64,000 nt of DNA. It comes from Microseira sp041929235 (GTDB lineage Bacteria; Cyanobacteriota; Cyanobacteriia; Cyanobacteriales; Aerosakkonemataceae). The DNA is taken from positions 1-64,000 of the forward strand of contig NZ_JBHFNP010000047.1 in the NCBI RefSeq assembly GCF_041929235.1, written 5' to 3'. A program made the position numbers and the translations under genes. The notes beneath the pieces are model-generated. The model saw only the letters and a list, made by a program, of their open reading frames with translations, was not told the origin of the DNA and did not search any database. The first letter of the stretch is position 1. Every line of letters begins with the position of its first letter. Positions 42,301 through 50,865 of this stretch are shown piece by piece.

Positions 42301-45300
42301 AGATTTCGCATTCGGAGAAAGTGGCAACGATCGACTCAGCGGTAACAAGGGCAATGACTTTCTTGATGGCGGAATTGGACTAGATACTCTGTATGGCGAT
42401 GTTGGCAACGACACGCTGAATGGGGATGCTGACAACGATTTCCTCAACGGTAATGAGGGAGATGATAGCCTCGTTGGCGGCACTGGTAATGACACGCTAA
42501 AAGGTGGTTTCCGCACAGAAATTACTCAACTTGGTGTTGATGATAAAGGTTTGCCCATATTTAGCGAACCAAAGTTTTTTGACGATGCTGGCAAAGACTT
42601 TCTTGCAGGCGGTGAAGGAGATGATGTTCTAGATGGTGGCGGTGGCGATGACTTCTTAGTAGGAGGATCGGGCAACGACTCTCTCATCGGTGGTGCTGGT
42701 ATTGATATTCTCGACGGCGGAATTGATAGCGACACTTTAAATGGTGATGCAGGTACTGACTCTCTCGTTGGTGGCGAAGGCAGCGACATTCTCGATGGTG
42801 GAATTGACAGCGATCGCTTGAACGGTAACGCCGGAAACGACTCGCTGTTTGGCAATTCCGGCAATGATTTCCTCATGGGAGAAGCAGGCAATGACCTAAT
42901 TGATGGTGGTGCCGATATCGATACCGTCAGCTACGAAAATTCACCCAAAGGTGTCGTTGTAAATATCGATGAAACCCAAAGTTTCAACAACACTGCCAAA
43001 GATTCCACCGACCTCGAACCTACTTTTACTATCAATTCAGGCACTGCTTTAGATGGTTTTGGTAATACAGATACCCTTAAGGGTTTGGAAAATATCATCG
43101 GCTCAAACTTCGATGATATTCTCATCGGTAATAGCCTTGATAACCAAATCAAAGGGTTAGCCAAAAATGACCTGCTAATCGGCAACGCTGGCAACGATAC
43201 CATCGATGGTGGTGAAGATACCGATACTGTCAGCTATCGTCGCGATCCAAGTAGCGTCATTGTCAATTTAGAACAGAACTTCGCCAAAGATGGTTTTGGC
43301 AATACCGACCAAATCTTTAACGTTGAAAATGTCATCGTTTCTGCCTTCAACGACGACATTACTGGCGATGCCAAAGCGAATATTATTACCTCCGGAGATG
43401 GCAACGATACGATTGCCGCAAGAGATGGAAACGATTCGCTTTATGGGGAAAACGGCAACGATGTCATCTCGGCAGAAGCAGGCGATGACTTGATTGTGGG
43501 CGGAAAAGCGGCAGATACCCTTGATGGCGGTACTGGTAACGATACTGCTTCCTATTTCAATTCCGAAACCGGCGTTGCTGTTAGTTTGAAAACGGGTAAA
43601 GGTTGGGCAGGAGATGCCAACGGGGATATTCTGACATTAATTGAAAACCTAATTGGTTCGGAATTCATCGATACTTTAATTGGCGATGATGGCAATAATT
43701 TTATCGATGGGTTAGGCGGCAACGACTTTATCGATGGCGGTGCTGGGGATGATACCGTCGAAGGAGGAGAAGGACGCGAACGCATTATCGGTTCTGCTGG
43801 CAATGACTCGCTAGCGGGTGAAGCGGGAATTGACTACATCACCGGCGGCGACGGCAACGACTATCTCAACGGCGGCAGCGATAACGACCAACTCTATGGT
43901 GACCAAGGTACTGACACCCTTGACGGTGGCGAAGGCAACGACTACCTCGAAGGCGGCGACGGCGATGACTCTCTCGCTGGTAGCGGCGGCAACGACCAAC
44001 TTTACGGTCAACTCGGCAACGATATCCTCGATGGCGGCACTGGCAACGACTACCTGGAAGGCGGCGACGGCGATGACTCGCTAGTCGGCAACGATGGCAA
44101 CGATTATCTCTACGGTCAAGTTAGTAATGACACCCTCGATGGCAGCGCTGGTAACGATAACCTCGATGGCGGTGCAGGCAATGACCTGATGTTCGGCGGC
44201 GAAGGCAACGACCGACTAGATGGTCAAGTTGGTACCGATACGTTAGAAGGCGGCGACGGCAACGACCAACTCAATGGCGGCGACGATGCCGATCTTCTGT
44301 TGGGGCAAGCGGGAGTAGACCTCCTAGAAGGCGGCAACGGCAACGACCAACTCAATGGCGGCGACGACGATGACCGCCTCTACGGTCAAATTGGCAATGA
44401 CACCCTCGATGGCGGCAACGGCAACGACTTGCTGGACGGCGGCAAAGGCGACGACCTGCTAAACGGCAATGCGGGCAATGACCGACTCTTCGGTCAAATT
44501 GGTAACGATACCTTGTTTGGCGGTACGGGCAACGATTTCCTCGATGGCGGCAACGATAGCGATACGCTTTCCGGGCAAGCGGGTGACGATACGCTGTTTG
44601 GTAACAATGGCGACGACTCGCTTACGGGTGGCGATGGCAACGACTCCCTCGTAGGTGGCAATGGCGATGACCTGCTGACGGGCGACGCGGGGAATGACGA
44701 AATTTACGGTAGTGCTGGTCGAGACTCCCTCGAAGGCGCTGCTGGCAATGACTCCCTCGATGGCGGTACAGGCGACGACGAACTGTATGGTCGCACTGGC
44801 AATGATTCTCTCGTGGGCGGCGACGGCAATGACTACCTCGATGGCGGTGCAGATGCCGATACCTTATTTGGGCAAGCGGGGAATGATTACCTCGATGGCG
44901 GCGACGCTAACGACCAATTATCGGGCGGCGATGGCAACGACCAATTGTTCGGTCAAGCGGGTAACGATACCCTGGCAGGCGATGGGGGGAATGACTACCT
45001 CGAAGGCGGTAGCGGCGATGACTCGCTGTCAGGTGGCATTGCCAACGACCAACTTTACGGTCAAGTTGGTAATGACGTCATCGATGGTGGAGTGGGCGAC
45101 GATTACCTGGAAGGCGGGGATGGCGATGACTCCTTAACGGGCGGAGATGGTCGCGATCAACTCTACGGTCAAGCTGGTAATGATAGCCTTAATGCTGGTG
45201 CTGGCGATGACTACCTCGAAGGCGGGGATGGTAAAGACACCCTGTTTAGTGGCAATAATAACGACCAACTTTACGGTCAAGCTGGCGACGATTACCTGGA

Positions 45301-45742
45301 TGGCGGCGACGGCGTTGACTTACTCGCTGGTGGAGAAGGTAACGATACCTTGATTGGGCAAGGGGGAGATGATTCTATTTCCGGAAATGGCGGCAACGAC
45401 TCGCTCAACGGTGGTGCTGGCGACGATATAGTCGAAGGTGGAGAAGGTGACAATGTGCTGTTTGGCGGTGCGGGATTTGATAGTCTTTATGGCGGTAGCG
45501 GTCAAGACCGATTCGCACTCGTTGCCGGGGCAGGTGCGGATGTTATCTTCAACTTTATCAAGGGGAGCGATCGCTTGCTCTTAACCAACTCTCTCACCTT
45601 CAATCAACTTAAAATTGTCCAAGGCACCGGCAATAACGCCAGCAATACTTTGATTCTGTGGCAAAACAATAACGAACTCTTATCTACCATTTTGGGAGTA
45701 CAAGCAAATACCCTGACCAACGCTGATTTTGCCCTCTTATAA
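39329..45742 (+). CDS. Giant secreted RTX (hemolysin-type calcium-binding) protein
   Basis: This 2137-residue protein is a repeat-in-toxin exoprotein exported by a type I system and folding outside on calcium. The N-terminal 160 residues contain DVLLEEIGHFVDGRIN, a metalloprotease-like helix pattern (EExGH), and GDEGAIFSALVQG, common at the start of cyanobacterial RTX proteins. Residues about 200-890 are beta-rich with no known domain. From about 900 to 2060 come dozens of GGxGxDxLx nonapeptides (GGDGNDYLDGG and variants). They are interrupted near residues 1200-1300 and 1410-1470 by DTVSYENSPKGVVVNI-type modules. The last 80 residues (DRLLLTNSLTFNQLKIVQG...) are the usual RTX end. No secretion genes adjoin. 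A role in surface layer, motility or adhesion is plausible; no toxin domain is seen. GAGG precedes the ATG. Confidence 0.93.
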   Translation: MSSENLLDSLKKSEEKAYKLLTEFAADEEFGEKIARAFGDDFDNAGLEAFRQLWRTGDFTGLPAVEIRSASDINGANGAFSVDTNKIYLSGEYLARHGGDGSAIADVLLEEIGHFVDGRINISDAPGDEGAIFSALVQGVQLDEPALQALKTENDTVVLTLDGKVIQLEQQNFTGKFTDAIADLDQLLTTLQNGVNNRVFSESIPIVGDSLKNASNQAVQFIENIRTAVHDKLDDITDLTNATVTDIQNALNTALGSSGLNLLKQAINVVDTTDEVIFDLKLGPNTPSNFTTSLASNFGIPGVGIELTGDANVGLGFDFDLKLGVNKTEGFFIDTSANDELKINLNASTPGLNANGKLGFLNLNATDKGTNFNGSFAVDLADSGNRLKVAEITSVNFTSLVDAKLTANADVNLNFATSFADSANFPKLSSDFNLDWNFNAADIDDAKFGDLPTVGFNNVKLDLGSFLSDFAKPVVEQVRNITKPLEPVIDVITTNLPLLDEFGINISLLDIAKTFAKGSPKLGLIEAIPQIVNAAKTLDSIDTAAGSVLLDLGGFSLPGDIRQIPNLSGITLNPSNIIAPTLGNPLDQAKGKSTTASSFFAGAQGGGLSFPILEEPKEVFKLFLGKTDATLFLADLPTLVAQFEYTQKVPVFPGVNVNFGGNGGFGANLDFGFDTQGLFAAASSGNASDIFNKGFFVDANSGFNLNLGFFAGGGVGIPGAAELSADIFIEGTVDFKLNDPTPGDGKVRPPEILQNLSKGVNCVFNTEGKVEAGAEVSYELLFVFEDSFEIARFPIPGLNFSYGCGGGTEIKNPVLAKDLGSNLLRLNMGPNASDRGSGTPFINEINEVFEVQPGANPGQVFVSAFGYVQSYPTTSPSVGKIIADGGTGDDAIIVQPGVAAEVDLAGGDGNDILKAGDGSATLRGGVGNDGLNGSPKADQIFGDDGDDALKGGAGDDSLDGGGGKDIVAGDAGADTLKGGADDDKLNGGDGEDFAFGESGNDRLSGNKGNDFLDGGIGLDTLYGDVGNDTLNGDADNDFLNGNEGDDSLVGGTGNDTLKGGFRTEITQLGVDDKGLPIFSEPKFFDDAGKDFLAGGEGDDVLDGGGGDDFLVGGSGNDSLIGGAGIDILDGGIDSDTLNGDAGTDSLVGGEGSDILDGGIDSDRLNGNAGNDSLFGNSGNDFLMGEAGNDLIDGGADIDTVSYENSPKGVVVNIDETQSFNNTAKDSTDLEPTFTINSGTALDGFGNTDTLKGLENIIGSNFDDILIGNSLDNQIKGLAKNDLLIGNAGNDTIDGGEDTDTVSYRRDPSSVIVNLEQNFAKDGFGNTDQIFNVENVIVSAFNDDITGDAKANIITSGDGNDTIAARDGNDSLYGENGNDVISAEAGDDLIVGGKAADTLDGGTGNDTASYFNSETGVAVSLKTGKGWAGDANGDILTLIENLIGSEFIDTLIGDDGNNFIDGLGGNDFIDGGAGDDTVEGGEGRERIIGSAGNDSLAGEAGIDYITGGDGNDYLNGGSDNDQLYGDQGTDTLDGGEGNDYLEGGDGDDSLAGSGGNDQLYGQLGNDILDGGTGNDYLEGGDGDDSLVGNDGNDYLYGQVSNDTLDGSAGNDNLDGGAGNDLMFGGEGNDRLDGQVGTDTLEGGDGNDQLNGGDDADLLLGQAGVDLLEGGNGNDQLNGGDDDDRLYGQIGNDTLDGGNGNDLLDGGKGDDLLNGNAGNDRLFGQIGNDTLFGGTGNDFLDGGNDSDTLSGQAGDDTLFGNNGDDSLTGGDGNDSLVGGNGDDLLTGDAGNDEIYGSAGRDSLEGAAGNDSLDGGTGDDELYGRTGNDSLVGGDGNDYLDGGADADTLFGQAGNDYLDGGDANDQLSGGDGNDQLFGQAGNDTLAGDGGNDYLEGGSGDDSLSGGIANDQLYGQVGNDVIDGGVGDDYLEGGDGDDSLTGGDGRDQLYGQAGNDSLNAGAGDDYLEGGDGKDTLFSGNNNDQLYGQAGDDYLDGGDGVDLLAGGEGNDTLIGQGGDDSISGNGGNDSLNGGAGDDIVEGGEGDNVLFGGAGFDSLYGGSGQDRFALVAGAGADVIFNFIKGSDRLLLTNSLTFNQLKIVQGTGNNASNTLILWQNNNELLSTILGVQANTLTNADFALL

Positions 45743-45746
45743 ACTG

Positions 45747-45888
45747 TTGTAGGGTGCGTTAACGCAGTGTAACGCACCATCTCCACAATATCTGTTGTAG
45801 GGTGCGTTAGCCACTAGGGATAATGCACCCTAGAACATAGCGGATTGCAGCCATATGCGTTAGCCACTAGCGATAATGCACCCTAGAA
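45747..45888. repeat. GGTGCGTTA inverted repeats after the RTX gene
   Basis: GGTGCGTTA (45753-45761) with TAACGCACC (45770-45778), then GTAGGGTGCGTTAGCCACTA...TAATGCACCCTAGAA twice, each followed by a piece of the MITE end (TAGCGGATTGCAGCC at about 45838 and 45891). Such GGTGCGTTA palindromes are frequent dispersed repeats in cyanobacteria. The nested pieces show several rounds of insertion into this site. Confidence 0.75.
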
Positions 45889-46009
45889 TATAGCGGATTG
45901 CAGCCATAAAAATAAGGTATACCTTTGTTTGTATAGCGGCAGCATTAATGCTGCCGCTATACAAACGAAGCCAAAAGACTGTACCTCACTCGAAAAGCAA
46001 TCCGCTGTA
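45889..46009 (-). mobile_element. MITE-like palindromic element, second copy
   Basis: The element is homologous to 35990-36105 but in the opposite orientation. It starts TATAGCGGATTGCA (one mismatch to the other end) and ends AGCAATCCGCTGTA. Its 32-bp central palindrome contains the same GCGGCAGCATTAATGCTGCCGC core. The flanking CAAACGAAGCC and TACCTCACTCG phrases match the left arm of the intein copy in reverse complement. Confidence 0.88.
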
Positions 46010-46041
46010 AGTGCGATCGATCCTCAAAATAACCCTAATCA

Positions 46042-46395
46042 ATGCCAAATTGCCCCCGCTGTCAACAACCTGTTAAACCCCAAGCACTAGAATGTCCCCA
46101 CTGCCGCATGGTGCTAAAAGCCTACGGTCATCCCGGCATTCCTTTACACCGGACGAGTGGAGATGTACCTTTATGCGACAGTTGCACCTACCACGAAGAC
46201 GATACCTGCACTTTCCCCAAACGCCCCTATGCTAAGGAGTGTACCCTTTACCAAGACCGCGCTTTAAAAGATTTGTATCAAAAGCAGCAGCAAAACTCCA
46301 GCCCGTCGATTAGGCTGTGGTTGCAGCGAAACCTGATTTGGCTTGTCCTGGTAGGTCTAATCCTGGTCAGTTTTATCCTGGCCTTGATGGGGTAG
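46042..46395 (+). CDS. Zinc-ribbon protein with C-terminal membrane anchor
   Basis: The 117-residue protein has two cysteine clusters. CPRCQQPVKPQALECPHC (residues 4-21) is a classic double CxxC zinc ribbon; CDSCTYHEDDTCTFPKRPYAKECTLY adds four more cysteines that could bind metal. A single hydrophobic helix (LIWLVLVGLILVSFILALM) ends the protein, so it is tail-anchored. It overlaps the 3' end of nblS on the opposite strand by 23 bases, tail to tail. Function unknown; the family is conserved in cyanobacteria as far as I recall. Confidence 0.82.
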   Translation: MPNCPRCQQPVKPQALECPHCRMVLKAYGHPGIPLHRTSGDVPLCDSCTYHEDDTCTFPKRPYAKECTLYQDRALKDLYQKQQQNSSPSIRLWLQRNLIWLVLVGLILVSFILALMG

Positions 46396-48337
46396 GCTCA
46401 AGCACGCTCACCGTTGACGAATGGGTTTCGTCCGATGGATTATCCAGGTGGGTCGCTTTTTCCTGAAATACTGCCAGGTCAAACCAGAAAGTTGTACCAA
46501 CGCCCACTTCGCTGACTAGGTGAATTTGAGTGTGATGCTTATCGATGATATTTCTGACAATCGAAAGTCCTAGTCCAGTTCCTTCCTTGGTGTGAACCCG
46601 GTTTTCTACGCGGAAAAAGCGAGCGAAAATTGCCTGCTGATCCTCTGGCGCAATGCCAATACCCGTATCCGAAACTTCCAGGCGCACCGGCCCGATTTTT
46701 GGTTCTACTGCATACGCCCGAATTGCCACTCTTCCGCCTGGTTCAGTAAACTTCAATGCATTACCTACAAGATTAGTCAGTACTTGCAGCAACAAATCGT
46801 AGTTACCTAAAACCAACGGCAAATTGGCGTCAATTTCTTGAATCAGCTCAATCTCTTGATCTTTTGCATTCAACTGATAGGTTCGCAGGGTTTGGTCAAC
46901 GATTTGAGCGATATCTAACCCATCAAAATGATAAATTCGGCAGGAAGTTTCCAGTCGCGATAAATCCAGCACGTCGTTGACGAGGCGGGTGAGGCGGTCT
47001 GTTTCGCGATTGGCTGTTTGGAGAAAGTCGCGGCGTTGTTCTTCGTTGAGGTCTTCGCCGTACTCGTGCAGAGTTTCGATGAAGGATTTGATATTAAACA
47101 GTGGGGTTCTAAGTTCGTGGGAAACGTTGCTGATAAACTGACTTTTGGCTTCGTTTAGTTCTACTTCGCGAGTAATATCTTGTACCGTCATGGCAATGCC
47201 TTTGATGCTATCTCGGTATTGGTCGAGGACGGTAGTCAGGAGAATGCGGACGGTGCGGTTTGTCGGGTGGGTGAGGGTGATGCGAAACTCGGCTTCGCGA
47301 TCGCCTTCCCCTGCGGTCATTTTATACAACGGTCGCGTCAACTCTGCCGAAACGGGCGCTGGCAGGCTATACAGCAAGTTCGACCCCACCAAATCGTTGC
47401 CATCCCAGCCAAACATCTGCCGCGCTGTGGTATTGACTAAAATCACCTGCAAGTTAGTATCCAGCAGCACCGCCCCATCGGCAATCGTCGAAACCAGGGT
47501 TTCCAGCTTGGCTTTTTCCGCGGTTAATTCTTCTATATTTTGCTCTTCATAACGCTCTAGCCTTTCCGCCATTTCGTTGAAGCTTTCGATCAACTCGCCG
47601 AGTTCGCCGCCGTGGGGTAGGTCTATTCGCTGCTGAAAGTTCCCCGTAGCGATATTTTTGACTCCCGTCACCAACTCTTTAATTGGTTTGGTGATTGTCA
47701 AGGCGTTAATCACGCCGCCCAAAATCACCATTGCCCAGATCGAGATAAAAACGGCAATCGTCACATCCCGCGTTAGGTGTGACGAAGTGACAGCGGTGGG
47801 ATTGGGATTGATGCCAATTGCCAGAATGCCTAGATACTTCCCCTCGTGATAGACGGGAACAAACACATCGGTGACTTCGCCGTCGGGGGTGCGGTGCTGC
47901 CGCACCATTGGCAAGTCGGCATTGGTCGCGTAATCTGCTGGTAGTTGAATGCGACGTTCGAGGGTAAGTGACGTTTGCACTTCCGATTCCGAAAACGGAA
48001 TCCCAAAGAAAATTTTCCCTTCAGTGTCGGCGTAGAGCATGTAGCGCACGCTGGAGGTGCTGGCGTAGAAGCGTTGGGAAAAGCGAGCGACATCAGTCAG
48101 ATCGTTTTCTGCGATCAAAGGCGCAACGTTCGTCGCCAGCAGGATACCCAGGTCGCGACCGAAGCGGGTATCGTTAAGACGTGCATCTTGCTGAATTGAG
48201 TTGACTGCCCAGAAGGTGAGGCCACTCATAAATAGGGAAACAACTAAAGTCGCCGCTGCCATTAGCCTTGTCTGGAGGGTAAATTCAGACCACCAATGAG
48301 CGATCGCATCTCGGATTGTTTTCAAGAGGGCCAGCAT
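46373..48337 (-). CDS. nblS: Sensor histidine kinase NblS / Hik33
   Basis: The 654-residue membrane kinase has two transmembrane helices (about 24-46 and 193-215) around a periplasmic sensor domain, then HAMP (216-268), PAS (275-390), HisKA with SNVSHELRTPLFN (His407), and an ATPase domain (NLVGNALKF, VSDTGIGIAPED, FFRVENRVHTKEGTGLGLSI). This order and sequence are those of NblS (Hik33, DspA), the essential cyanobacterial kinase that with RpaB controls high-light, cold and nutrient-stress genes and phycobilisome degradation. purD lies directly upstream on the same strand, a neighbourhood I recall from other cyanobacteria. The C-terminal tail after 630 is variable. No clear ribosome-binding site precedes the ATG. 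Confidence 0.93.
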   Translation of the reverse strand: MLALLKTIRDAIAHWWSEFTLQTRLMAAATLVVSLFMSGLTFWAVNSIQQDARLNDTRFGRDLGILLATNVAPLIAENDLTDVARFSQRFYASTSSVRYMLYADTEGKIFFGIPFSESEVQTSLTLERRIQLPADYATNADLPMVRQHRTPDGEVTDVFVPVYHEGKYLGILAIGINPNPTAVTSSHLTRDVTIAVFISIWAMVILGGVINALTITKPIKELVTGVKNIATGNFQQRIDLPHGGELGELIESFNEMAERLERYEEQNIEELTAEKAKLETLVSTIADGAVLLDTNLQVILVNTTARQMFGWDGNDLVGSNLLYSLPAPVSAELTRPLYKMTAGEGDREAEFRITLTHPTNRTVRILLTTVLDQYRDSIKGIAMTVQDITREVELNEAKSQFISNVSHELRTPLFNIKSFIETLHEYGEDLNEEQRRDFLQTANRETDRLTRLVNDVLDLSRLETSCRIYHFDGLDIAQIVDQTLRTYQLNAKDQEIELIQEIDANLPLVLGNYDLLLQVLTNLVGNALKFTEPGGRVAIRAYAVEPKIGPVRLEVSDTGIGIAPEDQQAIFARFFRVENRVHTKEGTGLGLSIVRNIIDKHHTQIHLVSEVGVGTTFWFDLAVFQEKATHLDNPSDETHSSTVSVLEPTPSRPG

Positions 48338-48364
48338 TTGGGGGATTTTCCGCGAATGTTTTTA

Positions 48365-48385
48365 ACAGGCACTATAGCGCCTGTC
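48365..48385. repeat. Inverted repeat between purD and nblS
   Basis: ACAGGC and GCCTGT enclose ACTATAGC. The repeat lies in the 131-base gap between purD and nblS. It lacks a T tract on either side and may be a weak terminator, an attenuator or an operator. Confidence 0.4.
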
Positions 48386-48469
48386 AAGTAAATGTTTCTG
48401 TTACATTAATCATTACCAGTTTGGACAAATTCAGCAAGGAAGCATAGATAAAGATTCCCGATAACCAGA

Positions 48470-49732
48470 TTAACCCTTGACTCGGTGACCGATATCTCGC
48501 CGGTAGTACTTGCCTTCAAACTCAATACAATCTACGGCGGTGTAAGCTTGTGCGATCGCTTGCTCAAAATTCTCTCCCGTCGCCGTCACCCCCAACACTC
48601 GTCCCCCATCGGTTAATATCTGGTTCTCCCGCAATTGCGTTCCGGCGTGAAACACAATCGCTCCCAAAGCTTCGGCTTGTTCTATCCCGCTAATAACTTT
48701 CCCTTTTTCGTAGTCTCCCGGATAACCCCCACTCGCCATCACCACGGACACGCAAGCTCCTGGCTTCCAGCATATTGGTGGCATTTTGTCAAGTCTTTGT
48801 TCGACACAAGCCAGCATTAATTCTTCCAGGGGAGTTTCGAGCAAGGGTAGAATGGCTTGGGTTTCCGGATCGCCAAAGCGACAGTTAAATTCCAGGACTT
48901 TAGGTTCCCCTTGGGGGGTAATCATTAATCCGGCGTAGAGGACGCCGCGATAGTCGATCTTGCGTTTTTGCAGATGGGCGATAGCACTTTGCAAAACTTC
49001 CTTCTCAATCCGTTCCATCAACTGGGGCGTCAGCAGGCGGGCAGGGGCATAAGCGCCCATGCCGCCGGTATTTGGGCCGGTATCCCCCTCGCCGATGCGC
49101 TTGTGATCCTGGGCGGGTAACAAGGGGCGAATCGTCACGCCATCGGTTAAAGCTAACACCGAGACTTCTTCCCCCATCAAACATTCTTCAATTACCACTA
49201 TCCCGAAACAACTGTTAAACACCTCCTCAATCGCAGCTTGAGCTTCCGCAACAGTTTGCGCCACGGTTACCCCCTTCCCAGCCGCCAAACCATCGGCTTT
49301 GATCACGATCGGGGCACCATGGGTCTTGACATAGGCTTTTGCCGACGAGGCATCGGCAAACACAACCGCTTTCGCCGTGGGCATTTTAGCTTCTTGCATC
49401 AAAGCTTTTGCCCAAGCTTTACTCGCTTCAATTTGGGCGCCCGCTTTCGTGGGGCCAAAAACGGGGATATGTTGCGATCGCAGATAATCTGTAATTCCCC
49501 TGGACAGAGGCAGTTCTGGCCCTACCACCACCAGAGAAATATCATTTTCGCTAGCAAAGCGTGCCATTCCCTCAAAATCATCTACCCCCAGGGGGAGATT
49601 CTGACAGCGATCCATTACCGCCGTACCGCCATTACCCGGAACGCAGAACACCTGTTGAATTCCCTCAGATTGTAGGAGTTTCCAAGCTAAGGCGTGTTCC
49701 CGTCCCCCATTCCCAACAACCAAAACCTTCAC
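48470..49732 (-). CDS. purD: Phosphoribosylamine-glycine ligase
   Basis: The 420-residue ATP-grasp enzyme makes glycinamide ribonucleotide in purine biosynthesis. It begins VKVLVVGNGGREHALAWKL with the family GGREHA motif. IVIKADGLAAGKGV is the ATP-binding loop, and GPNTGGMGAYAPA and VLEFNCRFGDPETQ are PurD signatures. The GTG at 49732 is preferred since it begins exactly at the conserved N-terminus, with GGAG upstream; a TTG at 49750 would add six residues. Length is normal. It is followed by nblS on the same strand and is divergent from the epimerase gene. Confidence 0.95.
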   Translation of the reverse strand: MKVLVVGNGGREHALAWKLLQSEGIQQVFCVPGNGGTAVMDRCQNLPLGVDDFEGMARFASENDISLVVVGPELPLSRGITDYLRSQHIPVFGPTKAGAQIEASKAWAKALMQEAKMPTAKAVVFADASSAKAYVKTHGAPIVIKADGLAAGKGVTVAQTVAEAQAAIEEVFNSCFGIVVIEECLMGEEVSVLALTDGVTIRPLLPAQDHKRIGEGDTGPNTGGMGAYAPARLLTPQLMERIEKEVLQSAIAHLQKRKIDYRGVLYAGLMITPQGEPKVLEFNCRFGDPETQAILPLLETPLEELMLACVEQRLDKMPPICWKPGACVSVVMASGGYPGDYEKGKVISGIEQAEALGAIVFHAGTQLRENQILTDGGRVLGVTATGENFEQAIAQAYTAVDCIEFEGKYYRRDIGHRVKG

Positions 49733-49817
49733 GTTATCTTCGCACTCCAACTCTCGAATCTTTAACGATAAAATGTTACTCTTCAGTCCAGGTATCGCTC
49801 TTCAGTATAGAAAGTTT

Positions 49818-50768
49818 ATGGCTAAAAGTATCGTTACAGGGGTTGCCGGTTTTATTGGTTCTCACTTGGTGGAAGCCCTGTTAAACCAAGGGGAACAGGT
49901 GATCGGCATCGATCAGTTCAACGATTATTATGACCCAGCCCTGAAACGCCAGAATATTTCCAGCTTTGAAAATCACCCTAATTTTAAATTAATCGAAGCG
50001 GATATCCAGTCTCTCGATTGGGCGGCACTGTTGGCTGATGTGGAAATAGTTTATCACCTAGCGGCGCAAGCGGGAGTCCGTGCTAGCTGGGGCGATGGCT
50101 TCCGCGCTTATACAGAAAGGAATATCAACGCCACGCAAATTATGCTGGAAGCGGCGAAGGACGCCAAACACCTGAAGCGGTTTGTTTATGCTTCAACTTC
50201 TTCTGTCTACGGCGATGCCGAAACTTTACCGACTTCTGAATCTATTTGTCCCCAACCCGTATCTCCTTACGGCATTACCAAGCTGGCAGCTGAGCGTTTA
50301 TGTGGATTGTATTACAAAAACTTCAAAGTTCCGTTTACGGCCTTGCGATATTTTAGTGTCTATGGCCCCCGCCAACGCCCGGATATGGCATTTCATAAGT
50401 TTTTTAAGTCGGTTTTAGTCGAGCAACCAATTCCTATTTACGGGGATGGACAGCAAACGCGAGATTTCACCTTTGTCGGCGATGTTGTTGCTGGGAATTT
50501 AGCGGCTGCTAAAGTGCCAGAAGCGGTGGGGGAAATTTTTAATATTGGCGGCGGGAGTCGGGTGGGATTAATGCAAATTATCGACACGATGGAACAAATT
50601 GTCTCTCGTCCCATTCGCAAAAATTATCTCGAACCAGCGATGGGAGATGCGCGTCACACGGCGGCAGATGTGTCAAAAGCAAGGAAAATCCTGGGTTATG
50701 AGCCTAAAGTATCGCTGCGGGAGGGTTTAACCCAGGAGTGGAATTGGATTCAGTCTTTGTACGGTTAA
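49818..50768 (+). CDS. NAD-dependent nucleotide-sugar epimerase
   Basis: The 316-residue extended short-chain dehydrogenase has the NAD site VTGVAGFIGSH (6-16), DQFNDYYDPALKR, YHLAAQAGVRAS, the catalytic STSSVYGD and YGITK (Tyr151, Lys155), and ALRYFSVYGPRQRPDMA. The DYYDPxLKR and AGVR motifs resemble UDP-glucuronate 4-epimerases (CapI/LpsL type), which make UDP-galacturonate. Other substrates such as UDP-N-acetylglucosamine are possible. ATG 49818 was chosen where the Rossmann fold begins; the frame is open 15 codons earlier. It may feed one of the two polysaccharide systems in the window. Confidence 0.88.
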   Translation: MAKSIVTGVAGFIGSHLVEALLNQGEQVIGIDQFNDYYDPALKRQNISSFENHPNFKLIEADIQSLDWAALLADVEIVYHLAAQAGVRASWGDGFRAYTERNINATQIMLEAAKDAKHLKRFVYASTSSVYGDAETLPTSESICPQPVSPYGITKLAAERLCGLYYKNFKVPFTALRYFSVYGPRQRPDMAFHKFFKSVLVEQPIPIYGDGQQTRDFTFVGDVVAGNLAAAKVPEAVGEIFNIGGGSRVGLMQIIDTMEQIVSRPIRKNYLEPAMGDARHTAADVSKARKILGYEPKVSLREGLTQEWNWIQSLYG

Positions 50769-50865
50769 TTGCCAGGCCATCACCTTTGTTTCTGAGTAGA
50801 TCTCCAGTTGAGAAAGCAACGATTTTTCAGAGAAACTTTGGTGTTTGCGTAATTCCTGAATTCTT

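Noticed and set aside
40069..45505. Many antisense and alternative-frame open frames over the RTX gene
   Set aside because: The highly repetitive glycine/aspartate codons keep other frames open; the peptides are low-complexity and have no start signals.
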